64,000 nt of DNA from Mycoplasma_N cavipharyngis (GCF_042984175.1 NZ_CP155569.1:496001-560000), one strand, 5' to 3'. Shown: positions 8,320 to 20,098, counted from the stretch's first letter. Notes: a model not told the origin generated them from the letters alone. Translations and numbers: made by a program.

Positions 8320-10770
8320 GCATTTTCATTCACTGATTTAACATTAATGACATTAACTTGTTGACTAATAAAATTTTTAACATAAGCTGAAGTGTCTGCT
8401 CACTCACCTAAATGGTTTTTAAGTACTTGAGAAGTGATCGTACTTGCAAAATAGTTTTTTAACTTATTACTTGTCTTAACATCAAAAGTTCTGGTGGTGG
8501 AAGAAGAAGAAGAAGATCCACCATTCTTAGGATCCAGCTTATACTCAATATTTTGAACTAAATTAAAATCATAACTATAGTTTCAGTTTTGTAAGGGCGC
8601 ACGAATCACTAGTTTAATTTTGTTGTAGTAGAATTTGGTGGTGGTGTTATTACCAACAGTATACTTCAACAAGCCTTTATCAACCCCTAATGGGTGGATC
8701 GAAGATAGTTTTGTTGTGTTTGAACCATTGGCAACTGTTCAATTGCCTGCACCCACTCTTCCATTATAATAGGGTAGTTGACCAATTAGTTGGGTTAGTG
8801 GTTGTGTGCCATTGTTAATGGTAGACCCACCCCCTTGATTACCATTATTATTAGGCACCCCATTACTCTCACCTGGTGAATAACTAGCAATCACACTTTC
8901 ATCAGTTGGCAAACTCAAATCATAATCAAGCCCATTAGCATTCGCATAAAAACTCGTTCAGTCAACATCTTTTCATTCAGCTGGAGTTATTTCTTTCCCA
9001 TCTCCATACAACTTAAATTCTAGTTTTTGTGGGTGAGTTCTACCACTTAGTCTACCATTATTAGACCCTCATGAGTTTTGGTTGTTACCATTTTGCGGTA
9101 ATGTTCGTGTGAGTAAATAAGGAATAAAGGAGTTGAATGATTGATAGGCATCATCATCACTAAAGTTGGAAGTACCAACTTGTTTGTATTTGTCATTGGA
9201 GGGGGAAGAACTTCCCCCTACCATACCACCCCCGTTTCCTGTGGAGGGGGAAGTAGGGTTCGACCCTACCAGACCAGTCCCATTTGAACCTCCAGTAGAA
9301 CCCCCAAACCCTGGTAACACCAACCTACTAGAATCAGACTCATCCACATGAAAATCAAACGCATAAGTACTAGTTTGTCCTTTAGATAACACTTCATTAT
9401 CACTTAGTTGATTAAACCAGTGAGCATAAATCCAGCGATCAAGTGCAGCTGTGGCTCATAACTTGTATGAGTTATAGGCGGCTTGATTTGTTCCAAAAAG
9501 TTTCAACTGATCAATGTTAGCATTTGTATCAATCCCATCAGAAACATCAGCCACTTGATAAGCAAAATCACGGTTAATGCCCCCTAAATAAGTGTGGCTG
9601 AAAAAGGGGTTATCTTTGCCATCACTAGTTAAACTATATAAATTCGCTCCAACTCAAATTCGGCGAAAATAAGGGTTGAAGTCAGTGGAAGAAGATCCAA
9701 TTTGGTTGTTTCATGGAAAGATGGGTTTAGCCATCACATTTGTTGGGTTGTTTTTGATCATAATTGATTTAGGGTTGGTCCCTGTAGGTTGTGGCATGGC
9801 ACCCCCACTATTTGACCCCCCACCAAACCCATACATAATATTCCCTGTGGGACCTTCCCGCTCGTTTGAAGAAACCGTCAACTTCGGTCATAAATACCAG
9901 CTGTCTGATGGTTTTTGCTGTGGTCAAAAATCAAGCAACTGGTTGTTAGCAAAACTAATTTTAGGTAAAGTTTGATTGACATCTGCTAGACCAATTCGTT
10001 GGATGAAGTTGTTAGCAAGACCCATATTATCAAGATTAAACATGTTTGGCTTCTCATTAACACTTTTCGTACTATAATATCGAACCCAATTCGCTGGATT
10101 GGGTCCAGGTCCGTGACCAGCATTATAAAACCCTTGTTGATCTCCTGCCACCTTCATTAATGATAAATGATAAAACCAGAACTGCAAGTAAGGTAGAGGT
10201 TTAATCCCTAATGGAGGAACATATTTGAGTTTGTTACTACTAAAATTAATATTAGTAAATAAGTTGGGAGATACGGAAATGGCTTCAATTTGATTATGAC
10301 TAAAGTCAATATTATTAATGTCTTTAGTGATCATTAAGCGAACTGAACCAAAGTTGAGGCCTAAAGAACGGTTAGCATTATTACTTCCTTGGATGAGACC
10401 ATTTTGGTCAGTAGTAATGCCACTTGCTGAGTCATACATCATGGGAGTGGAACTGTTGTTGGCATTCATATTTGTGCTTGGACTTACCTGATTAACATAC
10501 ACTCCTCCTTCCTTATTATTAAAATAAAAGTCGTCAGATGAGATGGCGGCAAGGAAGGTGGAGTAGTCAGAAATGGTTTTGTTAGAATTGTTAGCAATGG
10601 TTCCAGAAGAACCAGGGGTTCCACTCCCACTACTAGTGGTAGTAGTAGGCAAATGCATATACATTTTGCCTGGAAGTGTCTCTTCCAACCACTTCTTGAT
10701 GGCTGTGACTTCAGGTCTTGCTTTAACATCACTCGCATCATAAGTGTAGGGTTCTTCAGTAGAAGAAGCA

Positions 10771-10800
10771 GAAGAAGAAGAAGAAGAAGAAGAAGAAGAA
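10771..10800. repeat. (GAA)10 trinucleotide tract coding poly-serine
   Basis: Ten uninterrupted GAA units on the plus strand read as TCT serine codons in the minus-strand LRR frame, flanked by more interrupted AGA/GCA units. The minus-strand product reads GSASG, then a Ser run, then ASSTEEP. Shorter AGA tracts coding Ser lie near 8503 and 10902. Length changes would keep the frame. Confidence 0.9.
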
Positions 10801-10912
10801 CCAGAAGCAGACCCACCTTGGTTCTGACTACCACCCTCATCCCCTTCCCATCAGTTCACAAACTTTTTAAGTACTGATAATAATCGTATTTGTTGGAAGC
10901 AGAAGAAGCAGA

Positions 10913-10925
10913 CCCCCCACCCCCC
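10913..10925. repeat. Interrupted homopolymer C6-A-C6 inside the LRR coding region
   Basis: On the coding (minus) strand it reads G6-T-G6 and encodes a run of glycines before SASSAS. It is a candidate slippage site, 45 bases upstream of the actual frameshift at 10864-10868. Confidence 0.75.
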
Positions 10926-11305
10926 TGCTGCTTATTCATCTGTTTAATCTCTTCCTCACTCAAATACCCCGTGTTTTTCTGATTCATCCCATAACTACTA
11001 AAATTACCAATTACCTTAATTTGATTATGAGAAGCACTAATAGTTTTTAGTGCTGGAAAATTAGTAAAATTAACATTAGGAAAATAGTGTAATTGATTAT
11101 CATCAACTTTAAGTGTACCAATCCCATCATATAAAATGTGATAATTAACTTTTTGAGTAATTGGATCAGGTTTAACACTTGCAACAAGATTGTAAATGCC
11201 AAGACCCCAGCGAATATAAGGATTAAAAATTTCAGCAATACTAGTTAAGTTGTTATTTGATAAGTCTAAAGTTAAGTTGGGTTGGTTTAAAATATTTGGA
11301 AAAAA

Positions 11306-11725
11306 TAATTAATATTTTTTAAATTAAAAATTATATTTAATTTTCCTAAATTATCTTTTATTAATCAAGCATTAGTTTTTTATTGTTAATGCTAAAATAA
11401 AAATAATAATATTTTTTATTTATGTTTTCATTTAGTTTTTTGAAATCGTTTTTAACTAATTAATTGAAAAAAAGATTTTTTTTATTAATAATGAAATTGA
11501 AAAAGTTTTCAAAAAACAATTCAATATTTTTTAATAAAAAATCAAATTTAATTTTTCTAAATTATCCTTTATCAATTAAACAGTAAATTAATCAAATTAT
11601 TTATTGTTAATATTTAAAATAAAATCATTTAAATTTTTATTTATTTTTTGAAATTTTCTTAATTAACTAAATGAAAAAAAGGTTTTTTTATTAATATGAA
11701 ATTGAAAAAAAGTTTAAAAAAACAA
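11306..11725 (+). repeat. Tandem duplication of a lipoprotein leader and start region
   Basis: Two diverged copies of about 205-210 bp are arranged head to tail (about 11306-11515 and 11516-11725). Shared landmarks in order are AATATTTTTTAA, CTAAATTATC, TTATTGTTAAT, a poly-A purine box, TTTTTATTAAT and ATGAAATTGAAAAA. The second copy leads into the 1043-residue lipoprotein; the first leads only into a 31-codon stub. The left boundary coincides with the point where the LRR pseudogene ends. This stretch between 11309 and 11695 holds nothing else I recognise. Confidence 0.8.
11491..11586 (+). pseudogene. Orphan 5' stub of a lipoprotein gene
   Basis: ATG at 11491 opens a 31-residue frame starting MKLKKFSKNN, which parallels the MKLKKSLKKQ start of the real lipoprotein 205 bases downstream. 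It then runs into the duplicated leader and stops. It has no lipobox. It is most likely the remnant of a deleted or recombined paralog. Confidence 0.6.
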
Positions 11726-14700
11726 ATTTTTTTATCAGCAACACTAGGGTTAATTTCTACTAGTGTGTTATCTGCATGTGCACCTAATTACAATGGCTTA
11801 GTTCGTTCTAAAACGAATATAACATCTAATCGAACTAATATTCAACCTAATCAATCATTATTACCAAACTTTCCTTCTTTGAATAATGATAATAATTCAA
11901 ATAGTAGTGATACTAATGACAATAATAGCAGTTCATTAGATGATATTTTAAATAGTAGTGATGAAACTAAGTTAAATTTTTCTAACAATTTTTATCAAAC
12001 AACTAAATTTCAAAGATCATCTGATATTGACTCTAGATTTCAAGGATTTGATTCTGATTTAAATCCTGAATATATTTTAAATGCTCCAAAATATAAAGAT
12101 ATTATTACTAGTTTAACTAAAGAGCAAATTAGAAATGATATTTTAGATAACTTAAAATATTTAGTTTTAACTAATAGTAAAATTAAAATTGATTTTACTA
12201 ATTTAAAACTTGATTTTCAGCTTGAAAAACCTAATGATAATTTATTAATTAAAAACTTTAAATTAGTTTTTAGTCTATACAACCAAAATAATCAATTATT
12301 AAATTTATTTAATAGTGTGATGATTCCTGCTTTTGCACTAACTCAAGTAGTGATTCAATTTAATCAAGCACAAATTAATCCCAACTTGAAGAAAAATAAT
12401 GCTTCAGATGGTAAAATTGATCAATTTTTTTCAGCCTGAACTGTTGATAGTAATGAAAATGATATTAGTGCTAAATTAAATAATTTAAAAGTTGTAGTTG
12501 GTGATAATAACAACCAAATTTTACAATCAAGTTCAGTTCAATCAAACTTAAGTTTTGTTGAACAAACATTGCATCATTTAGATTTTATTTTTGCTCGTAG
12601 TTTTGCTTTAAACACTTATTACACACGATTAACTACTGGCTTTGATTTTGCTAAATTAAATCAAGAAACAACTAAAAATATTAGCAACTTAACTTCTCAA
12701 GAAATTAAAGCCGATTTAAATCATAGTGAAATTAATTTAACAAAAATTTATTATGTTAATTTAGTTAAAGATATTTACAACATTCTAAAATATTTTTCAA
12801 TTAAAAATGTTTCTCAAAATGATGGTAAAACTTATTCATTAATTGATTTAATTTATAATGAAACAACTTTAGCAGGAAGAAAAAAAATATTATCAGGTTT
12901 TGGCATTCCATTAACAGCAATTAATTTAATTGCAAGTATTTTTGATCAAAGTGATAAACCTAGTTTGAATGATATTTATGCTTTTATTGAAGCTTTTGTT
13001 GATCATAATTTAGCTAGTTTTATTTATGATCATCTAAAAATTCGTTTAGACTGAATTCAAGATCCAGTGATTAATAATGAAATTCCTAATCAACCTAGAG
13101 TTTCTTTAAAATACATTAAAACAGTTGAATTGGATCATGATTTAACTATTGAATTAAATACTAAAAAACAAGTCACTGCTAAACCAGATAGTAGTAATGG
13201 ATCAACTACAAATGATTCAACAACTGAAAATAATGAACAAAAACCAGAACGAAAATATGATGTTAGCAAAGTATTAAATTTAAAAGTAATTTTAGGTGCA
13301 TTTGGTTTTAATTTAAGTGATAATAAAAACCCTTTAAATTCAATTATCACAAGTGTTGCTAGTGATTTGGATTTAAGTAACTTAAACATTCCTAAAGGAA
13401 CAAAAATTAGTACAACTTATGAAGTGGAAAATGGTAATTTATCACTTTATATGGCAAAAACATTTGATCATAAAATTGCTAATAATTACACTTTAGGATG
13501 ACAAGTTGATCAAGTCCATTCTTCAACTGATTTATCAGGATTATATCAATTTTTAATTCCATTTTTTAGCAAGTTAAACGCTGTGCAAACTACTATTAGC
13601 AATGCAAATGTTTTTGCTGCGGAAGGTATTTTAAAATTAGTTGACAAAGTTAAAAAATTTGATATAAAAGCATTGTTTGAAATATTAACTTATTTTTATG
13701 TGCCTAATTCACAATCAAGAAATACTAAATCTAAAAATTGAATCACTAAAGAAGGTTTGAGTGAAACCGAATTGCAAAATCGTGTTGAACGTCCTGTTGA
13801 AAAATTTTTACGTTTACTATTAGCAAAAAAATTTGAATTTTCTAATTCACAAATTACTGCTTTAGTTTCTAATGCTTTTTATGATTTACCTAAAACAATT
13901 AATAATCAACCACTTTATGCTGAAATTAGTTCAAGTACTCAAGATAATTTAATTACATCTGATTTAGATAATGATCAAGATTTAGACAATGATCAAGATC
14001 CAGTTGTTAAAACTAGAACTAAAAGAGAGGTTGCAGATTTAACAGATTCTCTCGATTCAGCAACAGATACAAATTTAACAGATTCAAATAATACCATTTC
14101 TTCAAGTTATACTTCAAATGATCAATTAAACTTAGATCAATTAGTAACCAATGCTCAACCAGGAATTTTATTGGATGATATTTCAAATGAATCACATCAA
14201 AACCAAACTAATTTACAACTAATTTGAAAATTAGGTGATCAAAAATCTTTAGCTGATAATTATCAAAATTTTTATTCAAACACTACAGCAAGTATCAATG
14301 GTACAACTCGTAATAATGAATATGAAAAAATTATTAAAACCATTACTAATGATAAAGATGTTATTGATCCAACAAATAATGAAACAAAGCCTGATTTATT
14401 AAGCAAATTTGAAACTGCTGCGATTACAAGTTATACTAATCCACTAAATTCTTATTTAAAACCATACGTATCAATTTTTCAATTGCCATTGTTTAGTGTT
14501 TTCAATGAAATTTTGCAAGGAACTTTTGCTCAAGGACATGCGTTAGATTTTTCTAAGAGTGTTAAAAATGCATTAAAAAATTTAATTAATACAGTTGTTT
14601 CATTAAATCCTTATTTAGTTTCAACAAACTATCCTCTAAATCCTGATCAAATTGGTGTCTTAAAAAATAATAAATATAGTACCGAATTAGAAGATCGTCA

Positions 14701-14827
14701 AACTAGTGTAAGTAAATTTATTGCTCCTAAAACTGATTTTAGTAAAGTGAAATTTCCTGATAAATGTACAATTATTGATGAAAATCCAACATTTAGATTC
14801 TTTAAATCTTTTCTTGGTTGCAAATAA
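11696..14827 (+). CDS. Large lipoprotein of unknown function
   Basis: The 1043-residue product has a basic start MKLKKSLKKQ, a hydrophobic segment and the lipobox STSVLSAC (Cys28), so it should be a membrane-anchored surface protein. An Asn/Ser/Asp-rich linker (residues 45-85) follows, then long stretches of alternating hydrophobic residues and Asn/Lys. A second low-complexity Asp/Thr/Ser segment is near residue 760 (with LDNDQD repeats). There are two Cys near the C-terminus (KCTIID and FLGCK). Length and style recall the large paralogous lipoproteins of the pneumoniae group (MG307/MG309/MG338 type), but I cannot confirm membership. A purine-rich GAAAAAAAGG precedes the start. Several UGA Trp codons; a strong terminator follows. 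Confidence 0.85.
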
Positions 14828-14849
14828 TCAAACAATAATATAAATCAAT

Positions 14850-14890
14850 AAACACTTCCTTAATATTAAGTTAGTTAGGAAGTGTTTTTT
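14850..14890 (+). terminator. Terminator after the large lipoprotein gene
   Basis: The stem AAACACTTCCT/AGGAAGTGTTT is followed by a T run. Confidence 0.9.
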
Positions 14891-14951
14891 ATTTTTTAAT
14901 TATTGACTTAAATGAAATTAATCAATATCCACATTTTGCAATTATTATTTC

Positions 14952-14994
14952 AAAACAAAAACAACACAACTTTAAAATTAGTTGTATTGTTTTG
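14952..14994 (-). terminator. Terminator of the inverted lipoprotein gene
   Basis: Read on the minus strand, AAAACAATACAACT pairs with AGTTGTGTTGTTTT (one mismatch or wobble) and is followed by T-rich sequence. It lies 23 bases beyond the stop codon at 15017. Confidence 0.7.
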
Positions 14995-15016
14995 AAGTGA
15001 TTATTAATAATTAATT

Positions 15017-16930
15017 TTATTTAGAATTTGAACTTGTAATAATCGTTTTATTATCATTTACTAATTTTTCAAATAATTGTTGACCATTAATATTTTTAGG
15101 TATAGTTGCAGTTAGTTGCTGAATTATTATATCAATTTGATTTTCTAAATTGGAAGTATTAACATCACCTGCTGCATTATATAAAACATGTTTATTTGTA
15201 TCTTTATATGGTAATGCATCTTGAGCTTCTAAAAGTTGTAAATAATCTTTAGATGATAATGCTAAACTATCATATATATACTGATCTTCAGTTTTTGCTG
15301 TTTTAGATTTGTCTTCAAATTTTTGAATTTGTTTTTTAACTAATTCTTTAGATCCAAAAGTTTCTGCTAAAGGAATAATATAACTTGATTTCTCTTGCAG
15401 ATATTCAGATACTCTAACTTTAGTATTATTTTTAAGAATAACTTCACCTTTATAAAGCCATTTTAAAAAGTTTTTAAGTGCAGCATCTTTTTTAGAATTA
15501 ATACTAATAGGAACTAAAGAAGATCCACCAGCAATATAAGTTTGTAAATTTTGCATTGAATTTTCAATTTTAGGTTCAGTACTAGTATATTGATTAAATC
15601 AAAAAACATCTTCATTATATTTACCATAACTATTAAAAATAGCATCACTAGGATTATTATTTTTATCAAGTGCAAAATATTTTCTAGTCAAATCAGACTG
15701 AACTGAATATCTAATGCCAACATTAGGAGCAATTGCAAAAGCACTTTCAAATTGTCTTACTAAATAAGCTGATCAATCATTATGACCATTTCGTGTTCTT
15801 GTTGTGTAATAAATACCACGAAGTTTATTTTTAGTATCAGCAGTACCGTTATTTTTTATAAATTCATTAAAGGCTTCAATGAATTGTTTTGCTTTATTAG
15901 TATCTTTATTTTCTTTTAAAAAAGTATAATCAACAACATTAGTTGTTTTCTGACTAGGATTATTTTTATAAGATCATACATAACTGTTAATATTTGATCC
16001 AGTTTTTTCTCATAATCTTCGATTAAAAATATTATATCCATAATCAACTGATATTATGTTTGCATATTTATCTTCTTTTATAACATTAACATTTGAATTA
16101 GGTTTTAATATTTTGATGATTTTTTGAGAAAAATCTTTTAATGAATCATAATTAGTAAAAGTTTTATCAGTAATCGTATAATTGTTTAAAGAATTATTGA
16201 TACTTAAATTTGAATTATTTTGTGGATTTTTAACATTATATTGGAAACGGTTTCAAATTGTTTTTGCAATTTTGATTTTGTTTTTTTCTGATGTTATTTT
16301 GTTTAATTTAGCAACAATTGATTGTGATTGATTAGTTGAATCATTGATAGTATTTTCTAATTTAGCACCATTGAAAATAGTTTGGTCAACTAAAAATTTT
16401 AGAACAGGAAGATTAATTGCTAATGATTCAGTTGATGATACATCAAAAGGTAAAGCATACAAACGATTATGGTCATTATTTCCTGCGATTGTTGTATATA
16501 ATGGTCTTAATCCTGCTGCAAAATCAGTGGGTTTTAGAACATCAGATACGTCTAATAATTTGCCATAACTATTAATTGTTGCTGCAGAAGTTGAAGAATT
16601 TAAAATTAGTGATGGGATCGTATTAGAATTTGCATCAATTTCACGAATTGTACCATTCAATAAATCAAATTCTCGATCAAATTTATTAGTTTCACTAGTA
16701 ATTAATTCTACTGGTAAAAAATTATTTGTGTTTTTTTGCTGTTCATTATATAAAGGTATAATTTCATCTAAAGCAAAAATTAAAGGAAATATTTTTGTTT
16801 GTGATGTGGCAAATATTATTTTATTAGCAAAGTTATTACTCCCACATGAAATTACTGCTAAATTTAAAACTAATAGACTTAAAAAAGTAAATTTAAATTT
16901 TAAAAATTTTCTAATTTTTTTAGAAATCAT
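15017..16930 (-). CDS. Full-length surface lipoprotein, inverted paralog
   Basis: The 637-residue lipoprotein begins MISKKIRKFLKFKF and has the lipobox LAVISC (Cys29). It matches the 5993-7903 product along its whole length (KLLDVSDVLKPTDF, RLYALPFDVSSTESLAINLP, TYIAGGSSLVPISINSKKD, FLKWLYKGEV), and the DNA is also very similar, for example around 16250-16330. It diverges most in the 30 residues after the lipobox and in short loops. Together with the 5993 copy it forms a long inverted repeat around 7904-15016. Many UGA Trp codons. It is probably in the same solute-binding/surface antigen family; no substrate is known. The leader contains an 8-bp palindrome (about 16953-16972). Confidence 0.88.
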
Positions 16931-17028
16931 TTTTATTCTTTCATTTGAATAATTTAATTAATCGGTTAATTAAATCTAATAAATTTCTTAATTATTTTTT
17001 TAAAAAAAGTGATGTTAATTTTAACTAT

Positions 17029-17490
17029 TTATTTTTTATTTAAACTAATTGATTTCTTTTGATATTCGCTTAATTTTCGCGCAAAATAGGAATTAGTTTT
17101 TTTTAAATTATAAACTAAATATAAAACTGCAGCTAAAGTATAAAAACTAATGCCAATATTAACAATGCTAGAAAAGAAAAAATATGAAGTACTGTTATTA
17201 AAAGTTCATAATTTAGAATTTTGATTTCACCATTCAGTTTTACTTGTAATTAAATTAAAAGTAATTAATATTACTAATAAAAATGTTAAAAAAAACGTAG
17301 TAAAAATAAAACCAAAATTATGAACTAAATAATTGTATTTGTGCAACTCATTACTAATTTTATTAGGTAAATATTTTCTTTCTTTTAATACAAAGAAAAA
17401 AACAATTTCAACAAAAACTAAAATTATTGGTAAAAAGAATACTAATATTAAAAAAATTAACCGCATTGAAATAATAACAGTTTGATTCAT
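17029..17490 (-). CDS. Small integral membrane protein, unknown
   Basis: The 153-residue product has about four hydrophobic segments (for example LIFLILVFFLPIILVFVEIV and FIFTTFFLTFLLVILITF) separated by short Lys/Asn-rich loops, and a basic C-terminal tail. UGA codons encode Trp at several points, so a standard-code reading would truncate it at residue 87. The start ATG at 17490 is 16 bases after the valS stop, so it is probably the last gene of the yneF-engB-valS operon. The family was not recognised. Confidence 0.75.
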
Positions 17491-17506
17491 AAGATTTATC
17501 TATCTT

Positions 17507-20095
17507 TTATTCTTGATTAGCTAAAATTAATTTGAATTGTTCTAATTCTTGACTATATTGTTCTAATTTATTTTTTTCTAAACTAATCTTTTCACTAGTT
17601 GCTTTATTTAAAAAATCATTATTAGCTAAAATTCTTTTAGAACGACTTACTTCATATTCTAATTTATTAATTTTCATTTTTAAAAAACTTTGATAAGATT
17701 GGCACTCATGAGCATCACAATAAATTTCCACAGTATATTGTTTAATTGCAAAAGCAATTTTATTTTTAGTTATTTTATTATCAACTTGATCAGTTAAATG
17801 TTCAATTTTAATCATAGCAAATAAATCTGCTACAGCTGCAATTTCAGTAACTAATTGTTTATGATCAGTTGCTTTAATACTAAATTTTCACACCGTATTA
17901 GGATTTTTTAATTGATTGCGAATGTTTCTAACTGTTTGAATTAATTCAAAAAATCATTGATGTTTTAGTTGATAAAATTGTGGTTTAATAATTTTTTGAC
18001 AATAAAACTGATTATTTGATTGATGAATTTGATCATAAATTGCTTCAGTAATAAAAGGTAATAATGGATTTAGTAACACTAAAATATAGTTTCAAATATA
18101 AGCAATAAATTTTTGACTATTATTACTTAATATTTTAGGATGAATGAATTTAATAAATTCAATAAACCAATTACAAAAATCGTTTCAAACAAAATCAGTA
18201 ATTTTTTTACTAATTAAATTAAATTGTAATTCTTGATAATGATGTTCTATTTTTTGATTTAATTCACTAATTTGACTATAAATTCATTTCTCAGATCAAT
18301 TTAATTGATTAAGATCAAAATCAAATTTAGTTAAATCAATTTTTTTATGTTTTAAGAAATTAAAAGCATTTCAAAATTTATTAATAAAAACTGAAGCATT
18401 TTTTAATTTATCTTCATGATAAATTAAATCTTCACCACTATTAGTATTTTGAATGAAAAATAATCGCAATGCATCAGCACCATATTTAGTAATTAATTGC
18501 TGTGGATCAATTCCATTATTTAATGATTTAGACATTTTTTTATTAAATTGATCACGCACTAAACCATGTAAATAAACTTTTTTAAAAGGCATTTTTTGAC
18601 TAAAAACACTAGCAAACATCATCATTCTTGAAACTCAAAAAAATAAAATGTCAACTCCAGTAACTAAAACTGATGTTGGAAAAAATGATTTTAATTTTGA
18701 ATTTTCATTTTTATAAGTTTCTGTTGTAATTAATGGCCATAGTCCTGAAGAATATCATGTATCAAGAACATCTAAATCTTGAACTCAATTACCAGAATCA
18801 TCAGGTGGAATTGTACTATTAACAACTTCTTTTGTTATTTTATGATAAAAAATCGGAATTTGAATACCTCATGTTAATTGTCGCGAAATACATCAATCTT
18901 CCATATTATTTAAATAATGTAAAATTTGTTTTAAATAATTATTAGGAATAAATTGCAATTGTTGACGGTTTTGTTTTAATAAATCTTGTGTTTGTTGAGC
19001 AATAATAGAAGTTTTTAGAAACCATTGTTTTGATAACATTGGTTCAACTACAACATCAGTTCGATCTGAATAACCAATATTATTAACATATGGTTTAATT
19101 TGAACTAGATTTTTCTTTTGTAATTTTTCAATTAATTTAATACGACATTCATTTTTATCAATTCCAGCAAATTCTTGACAATTTTCTAACATTTTATTAT
19201 CAAGACCAATACATTTAATTAATGGTAAATGATGTTTTAAACCAATTTGATAATCATTAAAATCATGAGCAGGAGTGCATTTCATTACTCCTGTAGCAAA
19301 ATTAGGATCAACATATGAATCAACAATTAATTTTAGTTTTTCTTGATTAGCAGGATTAATAAATTCTAAGTTAAGATAAGATAGATAGCGTTGATCATTA
19401 GGATTAATTACTAAACAAACATCAGCAAACATAGTTTCAGGTCTTGTTGTTGCTACAGTTAATTTAATCGTTGGATCTGAAGCACATAAATAATCAACAT
19501 AATAAATATAACTATCAACTTGTTTGTAAACAATTTCAATATCAGAAATGGCTGTTTGCAATTGTGGATCTCAATTAACTAATCTTTCAGCTTGATAAAT
19601 TAAGTTTTTTTGAAATAAAACTCTAAAAGAATCTAAAACTACTTCTATAGAATGTTGATCTAAAGTAAAACGTTCATAATTAGTACTAAGACAAAAGCCC
19701 ATTTTTGCTCATTGTTCACGAATAGTATTAGCATGACTATCTTTTCATTGTCAAATCATGTCATTAAATTGATTACGACTTAAACAGTTTTTATCAATTT
19801 TTTTGCTTTTTAATTCTTTTTCAAATTTTGTTTGAGTAGCAATTCCAGCATGATCCATACCAGAAAATCATGCAACTTGATAATCATTTAACTTGTGATA
19901 GCGAATTAACATATCTTGTAATGTGCCATCTCAAGCATGACCTAAATGTAAAATTCCTGTTACATTAGGTGGTGGTAAAACAATAGAGAAAAATTTTTGA
20001 TCGTTTGAATCAATCTTTCCTATTGCTAAATCTTTTCAGGAAGTTGGAATATTAGCTTCAATAATTTGGGGTTGATAGGCATTAGTTTTATTCAT
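17507..20095 (-). CDS. valS: Valyl-tRNA synthetase
   Basis: The 862-residue class I aminoacyl-tRNA synthetase has the HIGH-type motif PPPNVTGILHLGHAW near residues 43-57 and the KMSKS motif (NKKMSKSLNNGID). The editing domain includes TVATTRPETMFADVCL and GVMKCTPAHDFNDYQ, which identify ValRS/IleRS-type editing. A C-terminal coiled-coil arm (last 100 residues, Glu/Lys rich) is characteristic of ValRS. The gene starts 4 bases after the engB stop, so the two are co-transcribed. Trp codons are mostly UGA. It charges tRNA-Val in the cytoplasm. Confidence 0.96.
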
Positions 20096-20098
20096 AAA

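Larger units (their letters stand above)
7962..11308 (-). pseudogene. 5'-truncated, frameshifted LRR surface-protein gene (possible donor cassette)
   Basis: About 1100 codons remain on the minus strand. The 5' part (11308 down to about 10869) begins without a start codon right after an in-frame TAA at 11309-11311. It encodes LRR units such as LDLSNNNLTSI and ISASHNQIKVIGNF. The remainder continues in a different frame (DFSHNQIEAISVSP, NFSSNKLKYVPP, SFANNQLLDF, then WIYAHWFNQ and ARQWIYTHFGISFVGLEVDE) to a stop at 7962. One extra base in the T5 run at 10864-10868 would rejoin the frames (YLKKFVNWWEGDEGG). The segment is visibly richer in G+C than neighbouring genes and rich in Ser, Asn, Gly and Pro. 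No signal peptide or anchor is present. The 3' end stops abruptly inside a domain that is internal in the related gene at 59781-64000. It is either a remnant or a silent recombination cassette. Confidence 0.8.

Noticed and set aside
9166..9351. Plus-strand Pro-rich ORF opposite the LRR gene.
   Set aside because: It is an antisense shadow of a Gly/Ser-rich linker, with no ribosome binding site.
10771..10800. GAA tract as a vlhA-like promoter switch.
   Set aside because: It is deep inside a coding region, in frame, and no gene start lies downstream at the right spacing.
10484..10840. Minus-strand frame with a long poly-leucine run that looks like a signal or membrane segment.
   Set aside because: It is the wrong-frame reading of the (GAA)n tract. 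The poly-serine frame connects to the long downstream LRR product, while this frame is only open because it continues the LRR frame upstream of the shift.
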